Shown piece after piece: positions 1 to 5,960 of a DNA stretch of 7,124 nt. The notes under the pieces were generated by a model. That model was not told the DNA's origin. It ran no database searches and worked only from the letters and a program-made list of their open reading frames with translations. Made by a program: the position numbers and the translations under genes. The first letter of the stretch is position 1. Every line of letters starts with the position of its first letter. Source of the stretch: CAZSIA01 sp045126355 (GTDB lineage Bacteria; Bacillota_I; Bacilli_A; Acholeplasmatales; Anaeroplasmataceae); the NCBI GenBank assembly GCA_045126355.1, contig JBGVOE010000086.1, positions 1 to 7,124 of the forward strand. The letters are read 5' to 3'.

Positions 1-137
1 CCAAAATTATATCTACTATACGGTTATTAACAATTATTGAAGAGCCGTATGCCTTAATTGGGCACGTACGGTTCTGTGAGGGGCCGGTAGATAAATACCA
101 GATAAAAGAGGTGAAAGTCGAGCCCGGTCTACTCGAC
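1..137 (+). mobile_element. Group II intron, 3' end only (domains V and VI)
   Basis: This is the 3' terminal part of a self-splicing group II intron; the rest, including any reverse transcriptase gene, lies before the window. Domain V is at 42-74: GAGCCGTA (42-49) pairs with TACGGTTC (67-74), the AGC catalytic triad is at 43-45, the two-base CG bulge at 65-66, and TGCC (50-53) pairs with GGCA (61-64). Domain VI follows: GAG (78-80) pairs with CTC (132-134), A131 is bulged as the branch-point adenosine, and GGGCCGG (81-87) pairs with CCGGTCT (124-130). The intron ends in CGAC, so the 3' splice site is placed after C137, seven bases from and including A131. Bases 1-30 read PKLYLLYGY then stop in frame 1 and could be the tail of the intron protein, but I cannot confirm that. 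The subclass is uncertain. Confidence 0.88.
42..74 (+). ncRNA. Group II intron domain V (catalytic hairpin)
   Basis: The 34-base hairpin core matches the near-invariant bacterial domain V in its lower stem, AGC triad and two-base bulge. Its apex is atypical: instead of a GNRA tetraloop closed by a U-G pair it has a short loop of about five bases (55-59, TAAUU in RNA) closed by a U-G pair. Domain V normally docks a GNRA loop into a domain I receptor, so the partner receptor in the missing 5' part may differ too, or the intron may splice weakly. Confidence 0.88.
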
Positions 138-145
138 ATTATTTT

Positions 146-910
146 ATGGCAATAGATACACATGCACATATTTTTGATGCACAATTTGATGAAGATAGAA
201 TCGATGTAATAAATCGTTTAATTGAGGCTAAAATTAAAAAGGCAGTAGTTGTAGGATTTAGTAAAGAAACTAATGTTTTAGCCCTAAATTTGGCTAAAGA
301 ACACGCTTTTTTATATCCAACAGCAGGACTTCATCCAAGTGAGGCTAACGAGATTACAGAAAGTGATATATTAGATTTAGAAAAATTTATTAATGATAAT
401 AAGGTATACGCAATAGGTGAATGCGGGCTAGATTATTACTGGGTAAATGATAATAAAGAAAAACAAAAATGGTTATTTACTGAACAAATTAAATTAGCTA
501 TTAAATATGATTTACCACTTATTATCCACTGTAGAGATGCGGTAGCAGATGTTTATGAGATCTTAAAAGAATATAAAGGTAAGCTTCGTTTTGTAATGCA
601 CTGTTATTCTGGTAGTAGTGAGATGGCGGTGGAATTTGTTAAATTAGGTGGAATGATTTCTTTAGGAGGACCAGTTACATTTAAAAATGCAAAAGCACCA
701 AAAGAAGTAGCTAAGATAGTTCCACTTGATAGACTTTTAATTGAAACAGATTGTCCATATCTAGCTCCTCATCCTAATCGTGGTAAACGCAATGAACCTT
801 CTTATGTTCGCTTAGTATTAAATGAGATAGCTACTTTAAGAGAAATTGATGCAGATGAATTAGAAGAAGTCTTAGATCAAAATAGTATTAAGTTTTTCAA
901 ATTAGATTAA
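146..910 (+). CDS. tatD: TatD-family metal-dependent hydrolase / DNase (YabD type)
   Basis: A full-length (254 aa) TatD-family protein, an amidohydrolase-fold TIM barrel with two divalent metals, known in the family as a 3'-5' exonuclease or DNase. Visible metal ligands are the N-terminal THAH motif (His6, His8), Glu92 in GECGLDYY (usually GEIGLDYH), His128 in IIHCR, His152 in MHCYSG, and Asp202 in ETDCPYLAP. The C-terminal PHPNRGKRNEPSYV signature is intact. The ATG at 146 fits the family N-terminus, and there is no in-frame ATG, GTG or TTG back to the stop at 92-94. No Shine-Dalgarno sequence lies in the 8 bases between the intron end and the ATG, so ribosome binding probably depends on the exon joined by splicing. 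In many Bacilli tatD is followed by rnmV and ksgA; here it is not. Confidence 0.95.
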   Translation: MAIDTHAHIFDAQFDEDRIDVINRLIEAKIKKAVVVGFSKETNVLALNLAKEHAFLYPTAGLHPSEANEITESDILDLEKFINDNKVYAIGECGLDYYWVNDNKEKQKWLFTEQIKLAIKYDLPLIIHCRDAVADVYEILKEYKGKLRFVMHCYSGSSEMAVEFVKLGGMISLGGPVTFKNAKAPKEVAKIVPLDRLLIETDCPYLAPHPNRGKRNEPSYVRLVLNEIATLREIDADELEEVLDQNSIKFFKLD

Positions 911-956
911 TAAACACTATAGATTACTTTTGCATATCATATACTGAGGTGATATA

Positions 957-1079
957 ATGAATTGTAATTGTGGGACTACAACTAATAAAGGTTGTAATCA
1001 AAATGCAGGTGGAGGATATGCTTTTATATTAGTATTATTTATTTTAATTGTACTAGTTGGCGCCTCATGGCTTAATTAA
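957..1079 (+). CDS. YjcZ-like tiny membrane peptide (40 aa)
   Basis: A 40-codon gene beginning with ATG at 957, preceded by a strong ribosome site GAGGTGA (946-952). The N-terminal half is polar and carries Cys3, Cys5 and Cys13 (MNCNCG, then KGCNQN). A glycine patch GGG (18-20) leads into one hydrophobic span, about residues 21-37 (YAFILVLFILIVLVGAS), and the end is WLN. The pattern of glycines followed by A-F-I-L-V-L-F-I-L-I-V-L-V-G-A is that of the YjcZ / Tiny_TM_bacill family, small proteins often annotated as sporulation proteins in Bacillus with no known biochemical role. The Cys-rich head is not typical of that family. It sits 46 bases after tatD and may be co-transcribed. Its last 4 bases overlap the 3' end of the convergent pbp gene. 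Confidence 0.8.
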   Translation: MNCNCGTTTNKGCNQNAGGGYAFILVLFILIVLVGASWLN

Positions 1080-2923
1080 CGTTTAAAATACATTAATTTT
1101 AAATAGTTGTTATTAAATCCTGTAGGAGTTGTAAATACAGAATAAACATCATTTGGTACATCGTACCAAATGTTTTTATTTTCTTCAGATAAATAATTAA
1201 TAATATGTAAAAATGCTTGTTTAGGAAAGTTTTTTGAGAATGTATCAGTATGTAGACTATTATCAATATTTCCAGTCCAAATTCCTACTGAATAGATTGG
1301 AGTATAACCAATCATATAGGAATCATAATCAGTTAATCCTGTCTTAGCTGAAGCTTTAACATTTAATTTATCCGCGATACTATATCCAGTTACATTAATA
1401 CTGCCACCTAAGTTTGTATCAAAAGTATTAGTTAAAAGTTCGTTAATAATAAAAGATGTTGAAGGATTTAAAAGTTTAATATCTTTTTGTGTTTTAATTG
1501 AATATCTTTTATTATTGGAGTTTATATAATTGGTTGTTTTAGGATCACTATATACTCCTAATCTTGAAAATGTATTATAAATAGAAGTTAGTTTAAGTAG
1601 TGACATCTCGGCTGTTCCTAGGGCAAGGGATGGATAGTTTTGGCTTTCTACATCAAACTTATTCAAAAAAGAAATTAACTTATTACTTCCGATATAAAGA
1701 TGTGTTTTAACAGCGTAAATATTATCACTTGTAGCTAAGGCATAAGCCATTGTAATCTTTTTATTTTCATATTTATTATTAAAATTTTTTGGTTCATAGA
1801 CTTTTTTATTTATATAAAAGATTGTTTCTTCACTTTTAAATTTTGATATACTACTCATCCCATAATTTAGTGCTTCATAATATAACATAGGCTTAATTGC
1901 TGAACCTATCATTCTAAGGGATGAGGTTGAAGGATTAAAGGTTGAATACTTATAATTTTTACTTGTTGCGGCAACAATATTAGCGTTGTTATCTAATACT
2001 ACAATTGCAAGATCAGATAGAATTGGATTATCATTTATATATGTATCTATGAAGTTATTAACATCAATATCAAAAGATGTATAAATATCGAAATTTCGGC
2101 TTTTTAAGGCCGTTTTTTTAATTTCATCTAAAACTATATCTTTATAAAATAAAACTGAATTAGAGTATTTTTGATACTTTGTTTTTGTGATTATTATTTC
2201 CTCATTAATAGATATGTTATATTCTTTTTCTGTTATTTTATTATTGTTTAAAAGTGTCTTTAAAACAATCTCTTTTCTACTAGTATTATTTTCTAAATTT
2301 GTTACCGGAGAGTATGTAGCTGGTGATTTGATAATCGCTATTAAAGTAGCAGCTTCAGCTAAAGAAATCTCATTGGGCGTTTTATTAAAATAATATTTAC
2401 AAGCATCAAAGATACCATATATTCCGTGATTAAAATAAATCGTATTTAAATAGCCTTCTAATATTTCTTCTTTAGAATAAATACTTTCAATTTTAACTGC
2501 GAAATATAATTCTCTTATTTTTCTAAGGAGGCTTTTTTCATTTGATAAATAAATATTTTTTACATATTGTTGTGTGATAGTAGAACCACCCATAATCGGT
2601 TTTCCACTTAGATTATTTATAAATGCTTTTGTAATTGAAATTAAATCAAAACCCTTATGTTTATAAAATCTTTTATCTTCAATTTCAATTATTGTTTTTA
2701 TAATATTTTCATTAATATCTTCTATCCTAACATAACTTGATTCATGCAAATTATTAATTTCATAGAAAACTCTATTTTCTCTATCATACATTTTTACTTT
2801 TATTAGATTTGATATATCTTCTACACTATTTATCTTACTAGCTTTTAAATCGATAAAGACAATAATAAAAAAGATGAAAAGTAAAATTAATAAAATTTTA
2901 AGTATTTTTTTAAATAATTTCAT
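1076..2923 (-). CDS. Class A penicillin-binding protein (transglycosylase/transpeptidase)
   Basis: A bifunctional peptidoglycan synthase of 615 aa, anchored by one N-terminal membrane span (about residues 7-25, signal anchor). The GT51 glycosyltransferase domain (about 40-240) shows the catalytic EDKRFYKHKG (Glu82), GGSTITQQ (112-119), RKIRE (134-138, probably the second catalytic Glu138) and KEEILEGYLN (151-160). The transpeptidase domain (about 300-580) has the active-site SAIK (Ser341, Lys344), SDN (399-401) and KTG (527-529). The residue after KTG is Leu530, where Thr or Ser is usual, as in KTGT. It is shorter than many class A PBPs and lacks a long C-terminal extension. The start is supported by AAAGGAGA (2931-2938 in minus orientation), 7 bases from the ATG. 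It is transcribed divergently from the CDF gene and ends tail to tail with the YjcZ-like gene. Confidence 0.95.
   Translation of the reverse strand: MKLFKKILKILLILLFIFFIIVFIDLKASKINSVEDISNLIKVKMYDRENRVFYEINNLHESSYVRIEDINENIIKTIIEIEDKRFYKHKGFDLISITKAFINNLSGKPIMGGSTITQQYVKNIYLSNEKSLLRKIRELYFAVKIESIYSKEEILEGYLNTIYFNHGIYGIFDACKYYFNKTPNEISLAEAATLIAIIKSPATYSPVTNLENNTSRKEIVLKTLLNNNKITEKEYNISINEEIIITKTKYQKYSNSVLFYKDIVLDEIKKTALKSRNFDIYTSFDIDVNNFIDTYINDNPILSDLAIVVLDNNANIVAATSKNYKYSTFNPSTSSLRMIGSAIKPMLYYEALNYGMSSISKFKSEETIFYINKKVYEPKNFNNKYENKKITMAYALATSDNIYAVKTHLYIGSNKLISFLNKFDVESQNYPSLALGTAEMSLLKLTSIYNTFSRLGVYSDPKTTNYINSNNKRYSIKTQKDIKLLNPSTSFIINELLTNTFDTNLGGSINVTGYSIADKLNVKASAKTGLTDYDSYMIGYTPIYSVGIWTGNIDNSLHTDTFSKNFPKQAFLHIINYLSEENKNIWYDVPNDVYSVFTTPTGFNNNYLKLMYFKR
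1150..1182 (+). terminator. Rho-independent terminator inside the pbp gene (antisense)
   Basis: A perfect 10-bp stem, CATTTGGTAC (1150-1159) with GTACCAAATG (1163-1172), closed by a 3-base loop, is followed by TTTTTATTTT (1173-1182). The T-tract lies only on the plus side, so it should stop rightward transcription coming from tatD and the YjcZ-like gene, about 70 bases after the latter's stop. On the other strand the same bases encode PBP residues N584 to D592 (around WYDVP), and no T-tract follows in that direction. Confidence 0.75.
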
Positions 2924-2942
2924 TTTGTTGTCTCCTTTAAAA

Positions 2943-2969
2943 ATTATAGTGTGAAAAACAGTTTGTAAA
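2943..2969 (-). promoter_or_regulatory. Possible promoter of the pbp gene
   Basis: Read leftward, TATAAT lies at 2948-2943. A TTTACA hexamer at 2969-2964 gives a spacing of 15, shorter than the ideal 17. Transcription would begin near 2936, giving a leader of about 13 bases with the Shine-Dalgarno sequence at its very 5' end. The -35 hexamer falls inside the left arm of the inverted repeat. AT-rich sequence makes chance hexamers common, so this is tentative. Confidence 0.4.
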
Positions 2970-2978
2970 TGTTATAAT
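2950..2978 (+). promoter_or_regulatory. Predicted promoter of the CDF operon (extended -10)
   Basis: A consensus TATAAT at 2973-2978 is preceded by TGT (2970-2972), forming an extended -10 element (TGnTATAAT). The hexamer 17 bases upstream (2950-2955, TGTGAA) is a weak -35, as is common with extended -10 promoters. Transcription would start near 2985, leaving a leader of about 17 bases. The -10 box occupies most of the spacer of the inverted repeat at 2962-2987. Confidence 0.6.
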
Positions 2979-2987
2979 ATTTACAAA
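2962..2987. promoter_or_regulatory. Perfect 9-8-9 inverted repeat, probable operator between pbp and CDF genes
   Basis: TTTGTAAAT (2962-2970) and ATTTACAAA (2979-2987) are perfect inverted copies separated by GTTATAAT. The spacer carries the -10 box of the CDF promoter, and the left arm overlaps the candidate -35 of the leftward pbp promoter. A dimeric regulator bound here could control both genes. It does not match the Fur, Zur, PerR or MntR boxes that I know, so the regulator is unknown. With its AT-rich arms it could also fold as a weak hairpin, but no T-tract follows in either direction. Confidence 0.55.
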
Positions 2988-3001
2988 GGAATGAGTAGTA
3001 T

Positions 3002-4216
3002 ATGATAAATGTTTTCAGAAAGATTTTTATAAAAAATTATACAGAGGTGGACAACCCTAAAGTGCGAGAAGCACATGGTAAATTAGCAACTATTGTTGGA
3101 ATAATAAGTAATTTTATTTTGTTTTTAGCTAAACTATTGATTGGTTTGGTTGCGGGAAGTATCGCAATTATAGGTGATAGTTTTAATAACTTAAGTGATA
3201 TGGGAAGTTCATCAATAACTTTATTTGGAATTCATATGGCAAGTAAACCAGCAGATGAAGATCATCCATATGGACATGAGCGAATTGAATATATTTCAAG
3301 TTTATTTGTAAGTGTCTTTATTATCATCATTGGTTTTGAATTATTAACAGAATCATTTACCAATTTTGTTGATGGATTAACTGTTTATAAGGTGGCCAAT
3401 TTTTCAATAGCTACACTTATAGTATTAGTTATTTCAATCTTAATTAAACTATGGCAAGGATTATTTAATAAAAAAATTGGAAAAATAATTAATTCTTTAC
3501 CTTTAGAAGCAACTGCTTCAGATTCAATTAATGATATGATATCTACATCAACAATTTTAATTGCCACAATTATTTCAATGATCTTCCCTAAAATAACTTT
3601 ATTTGGTTATTATATAAGCTTAGATAGTTTAATGGGAATTGGTGTTGCGGTATTCATTATTATTTCAGGTGTTAAATTAATTTTTGAAACTATCAATCCT
3701 TTAATTGGAGTAGGACCTGATAGCGAATTTGTTAAAAAGATTATTACAGATATTGAAGCCTTTGATGGTGTGTTAGGTATTCATGATGTTATTTGTCATA
3801 TGTATGGACCTACAACTTGTTTTATGAGTGTTCACGTTGAAGTAGATTCATTATCTGATATCAATCAATCTCATGATTTAATCGATAATATTGAAAGAAT
3901 TATAAAAGAAAAGCATCATATTGAATTAGTAATTCATATGGACCCTATTGATATTCATAGTGAAGATGTTAAAGAATATAAAGATATTGTAGGTAGTGTT
4001 TTAACAGAATATTCTAGTAAAGTTTCTTTCCATGATTTTAGAATTGTTAAAGGTGATACACATACTAATATTATCTTTGACTGTGTCGTTCCATTTGATA
4101 TGAAAGATAAGAAAGATGAAATTAAAAAAGTAGTTCAAAATGAACTTTCTAAACATGGACCTTTATTTGTAGTTATAAATTTTGATATCGCATATACATC
4201 TAGCTTTAAGGAGTAG
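3002..4216 (+). CDS. Cation diffusion facilitator, probable Mn2+ efflux (MneP/MneS-like)
   Basis: A 404-aa CDF transporter that should export divalent metal by proton antiport across the cytoplasmic membrane. The six-span membrane domain covers about residues 27-230. The metal-site motif in span 2 is GDSFNNLSD, giving Asn62 and Asp66 (NxxxD), and in span 5 it is SDSINDM, giving Asp174 and Asp178 (DxxxD). Zinc CDFs have HxxxD there; NxxxD plus DxxxD is the pattern of manganese exporters such as Bacillus MneP and MneS. HPYGHERIEY (88-97) is the conserved loop after span 2. The cytosolic domain from about 235 is longer than in minimal CDFs and seems to contain two ferredoxin-like halves (about 243-318 and 325-400). 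The start fits the family N-terminus, but the ribosome site AAAGGA (2985-2990) is 11 bases away, rather far. First gene of a four-gene unit. Confidence 0.93.
   Translation: MINVFRKIFIKNYTEVDNPKVREAHGKLATIVGIISNFILFLAKLLIGLVAGSIAIIGDSFNNLSDMGSSSITLFGIHMASKPADEDHPYGHERIEYISSLFVSVFIIIIGFELLTESFTNFVDGLTVYKVANFSIATLIVLVISILIKLWQGLFNKKIGKIINSLPLEATASDSINDMISTSTILIATIISMIFPKITLFGYYISLDSLMGIGVAVFIIISGVKLIFETINPLIGVGPDSEFVKKIITDIEAFDGVLGIHDVICHMYGPTTCFMSVHVEVDSLSDINQSHDLIDNIERIIKEKHHIELVIHMDPIDIHSEDVKEYKDIVGSVLTEYSSKVSFHDFRIVKGDTHTNIIFDCVVPFDMKDKKDEIKKVVQNELSKHGPLFVVINFDIAYTSSFKE
4208..4213 (+). promoter_or_regulatory. Ribosome site fixing the start of the two-span protein at 4221
   Basis: AAGGAG lies 7 bases before the ATG at 4221. 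The longer reading frame from ATG 4182 would overlap the CDF gene by 35 bases and has no ribosome site, so the shorter start is chosen. Confidence 0.85.
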
Positions 4217-4220
4217 TTAT

Positions 4221-4988
4221 ATGAGATTAAGTAAGCTTTATAGTAAAAGTAGAAAGGGAGAAACACTAACGGATTTAGAAGTAGATATTCTAGCTAAAAA
4301 ATTAGGTTTAAAAGATTCCTTTTTCTCTTTAGCATATAAAATCATTATGACTATTTTAATAGCTTTTATAGAAGTGTTTTGTTTAATTCAACTAAAGTAT
4401 TTAGTTTTAAAAATTATTATTAGTATTTTATTATTAGTGTTTTTAATCTTTGTCTTTGTGTATAAGAATAATAGTAAAAAAATTATTTCATATTTAGAAG
4501 TTTTAAAAGACTTTTATATTGAACGCTTATGTGAATATGAAGGATTTGAAAATATGTTTGTAGAGCATCAATTTATGAAGAATGGCTACCTTCAAAATAA
4601 CCTCGCAATCATTGCTTCTGACGGGTATGATTTTTATATCTTTGATGATTTATTAAAAGAAACGAAATATCTCTTACCTAGCAAATTTAAGTCTCCTAAC
4701 AATAAGCGTCCTGCGTTAAAGATTTTTGATAGTGAATTTGTTAGAAAACGCCCTGTATGTTTTCATGTAAATGAAATATCTTACTATAAATTATTAAAAC
4801 CATATATTCCTGATTTAAAAGAAGAAGAAACATATGGATATGAGTATAGAAGATATACTTATACCGCTACATCTAATAGGCTTGATAATTATTGTTTATT
4901 AGAATTAGAAGATGGTTCAACATTTAAATTAGCTCCAGAGGCTATCATGTTATTAAGAAAGAAAGCGAAGCAGAAAGAAAGAGAGTAG
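4221..4988 (+). CDS. Uncharacterised two-span membrane protein (255 aa)
   Basis: I do not recognise this protein. Visible features are a basic N-terminus (RLSKLYSKSRKGE), an amphipathic stretch with DLEVDILAKKLGL (18-30), and a hairpin of two hydrophobic segments at about 36-56 and 60-82 with only a few residues between. A soluble part of about 170 residues follows, which should face the cytoplasm together with the N-terminus. It is rich in aromatic residues (YGYEYRRYTYT at 205-215) and ends in a charged tail (RKKAKQKERE). It has no histidine-kinase H-box or ATP-binding motifs, so it is not the missing sensor of the next gene in any recognisable form. It begins 4 bases after the CDF stop and ends 10 bases before the response regulator, which implies co-transcription. 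A role as a membrane-bound sensor or partner is only a guess. Confidence 0.85.
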   Translation: MRLSKLYSKSRKGETLTDLEVDILAKKLGLKDSFFSLAYKIIMTILIAFIEVFCLIQLKYLVLKIIISILLLVFLIFVFVYKNNSKKIISYLEVLKDFYIERLCEYEGFENMFVEHQFMKNGYLQNNLAIIASDGYDFYIFDDLLKETKYLLPSKFKSPNNKRPALKIFDSEFVRKRPVCFHVNEISYYKLLKPYIPDLKEEETYGYEYRRYTYTATSNRLDNYCLLELEDGSTFKLAPEAIMLLRKKAKQKERE

Positions 4989-4998
4989 GTGCAATAAG

Positions 4999-5667
4999 AT
5001 GAAAATGGTGTATTTACTTGAAGATGATTTGGATTTATCAATGATCGTTAGTGAGTTTTTAACATCATCAAATTTTTTGGTAAAAACTTTTAGTGACTAT
5101 AGACTTTTTTTCGACGCAATTCGCGCACAAAAACCGGATATAATATTACTGGATTTAATGCTACCAAATATCGATGGTGTTGAAGTTTTAAAGTATGTTA
5201 AATCAAATCTAGTAATGCATAATATTCCTTTGATTGTTGTTAGTGGATTATCTAATGAAGAGGAAAAGGTTCTATGCTTAGATTTAGGGGCAGATGATTA
5301 TATGTCTAAGCCTTATGGACTTCATGAACTTGTAAGTAGAATAAATGCAGTATTAAGAAGATTTGGATTAAAAGATACTTTAAATTACGAGAATATTAAT
5401 ATTGATGTTAATAATCGTAAGGTGTTTGTTTCAAATGAACAAATCATTCTTACTAGAAAAGAATTTGATTTATTATTATTCCTTTTTGAACGAATTAATA
5501 TGGTAGTTACAAAGGATGAATTAATAAAGAAATTTTGGTCATCTAATAAAGAAGAATCTCGTTCTATCGATATGCATATAAAAGCATTAAGACAAAAAGT
5601 ATTCCATAATACAAAATTAGAAATTATAACTTTGTTAAAAGTGGGGTACAAATTAGCCGAAAGATAA
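4999..5667 (+). CDS. Orphan OmpR/PhoB-family response regulator
   Basis: A 222-aa two-component regulator with an N-terminal receiver domain (about 1-122) and a C-terminal winged-helix DNA-binding domain (about 130-220). Receiver residues are present: acidic pocket Glu8/Asp9, phospho-acceptor Asp52 in LLDLMLP, Ser82 in VVSG at the switch position (Thr is more common), Tyr101 and Lys104 in DDYMSKP. The winged helix shows LTRKEFDLLLFL (151-162) and the recognition helix RSIDMHIKALRQK (188-200). The terminal wing reads LLKVGYKL where the family usually has TVRGxGYRL, so the RG pair is lost. AGGTG (4987-4991) is 7 bases before the ATG; Met3 is an alternative start. No histidine kinase gene is adjacent, so its phosphodonor is unknown. 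It probably regulates genes nearby or elsewhere, with the upstream inverted repeat as one candidate target. Confidence 0.93.
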   Translation: MKMVYLLEDDLDLSMIVSEFLTSSNFLVKTFSDYRLFFDAIRAQKPDIILLDLMLPNIDGVEVLKYVKSNLVMHNIPLIVVSGLSNEEEKVLCLDLGADDYMSKPYGLHELVSRINAVLRRFGLKDTLNYENINIDVNNRKVFVSNEQIILTRKEFDLLLFLFERINMVVTKDELIKKFWSSNKEESRSIDMHIKALRQKVFHNTKLEIITLLKVGYKLAER

Positions 5668-5679
5668 AAGGGGAGAATA

Positions 5680-5949
5680 ATGACTATTTTTAATGTAGTA
5701 TTTGGATCTGTTAGTGATTATGTAGGGATTTTAGCTGGTGTATTAATTTTGATTTCATTTATTTTTAAAAGTGTTACTAAAATTAGAATTACAAATATTT
5801 TTGCGGCAATAACATTTATCATTTATGGGGTTTTATTAATGCCAAATGGATTACCACTTATTATTACAAATGCTATATTGATTGTAATTCATATTGTTTT
5901 CTTAAGTAAAAATGGTTTTTCATTAAAGAAAAATAAAGAAGAAATTTAA
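5680..5949 (+). CDS. Small three-span membrane protein, PQ-loop/YgjV-like
   Basis: An 89-aa integral membrane protein with three predicted spans at about 12-31, 37-53 and 57-76 and a basic tail (LKKNKEEI), implying a cytosolic C-terminus if the usual positive-inside rule holds. The pattern KSVTKIRITN, then FIIYG, then a Pro followed by ITNAILIVI resembles small YgjV-like and SemiSWEET/PQ-loop half-transporters of Firmicutes, which function as homodimers when they are transporters. The substrate cannot be told. It lies 12 bases after the response regulator stop, with ribosome site AAGGGGAG (5668-5675), and is the last gene before a terminator, so it belongs to the CDF operon. Family assignment is from pattern only. 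Confidence 0.78.
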   Translation: MTIFNVVFGSVSDYVGILAGVLILISFIFKSVTKIRITNIFAAITFIIYGVLLMPNGLPLIITNAILIVIHIVFLSKNGFSLKKNKEEI

Positions 5950-5960
5950 TAGAAATAATA

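Noticed and set aside
42..127. Open frame reading through domain V as protein (EPYALIGH-type peptide)
   Set aside because: This is the familiar false translation of group II domain V; the conserved signal here is RNA structure.
111..155. GTG-initiated short frame starting in the intron next to GAGGTG
   Set aside because: It is out of frame with tatD, the GTG is part of the SD-like motif itself, and it stops after 14 codons.
930..958. TTGCAT-17-TATAAT promoter before the YjcZ-like gene
   Set aside because: The TATAAT overlaps the start codon (957), so transcription would begin inside the gene and lose its ribosome site. A sporulation-type CATATACT at 938-945 fails for the same reason.
2097..2119. 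CGGC/GCCG hairpin followed by seven T on the plus strand inside pbp
   Set aside because: The stem is only 4 to 6 pairs with a bulge, and no plus-strand transcript is expected there. The Ts are lysine codons on the coding strand.
2187..2393. Plus-strand open frame of 68 codons
   Set aside because: It lies wholly inside the well-supported pbp gene on the other strand, has no ribosome site and has no family-like sequence.
2991..3005. ATG at 2991 as a start before the CDF gene
   Set aside because: It reaches a stop after four codons and directly abuts the AAAGGA, too close for initiation. The family N-terminus fits ATG 3002.
3385..3567. Minus-strand open frame of 60 codons
   Set aside because: Antisense shadow of the CDF gene with no sign of its own start signals.
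4182..4220. Longer start (ATG 4182) for the two-span protein
   Set aside because: It would overlap the CDF gene by 35 bases and has no ribosome site, whereas ATG 4221 has AAGGAG at a 7-base spacing.
5385..5651. Minus-strand open frame of 88 codons
   Set aside because: Antisense shadow of the DNA-binding domain of the response regulator.
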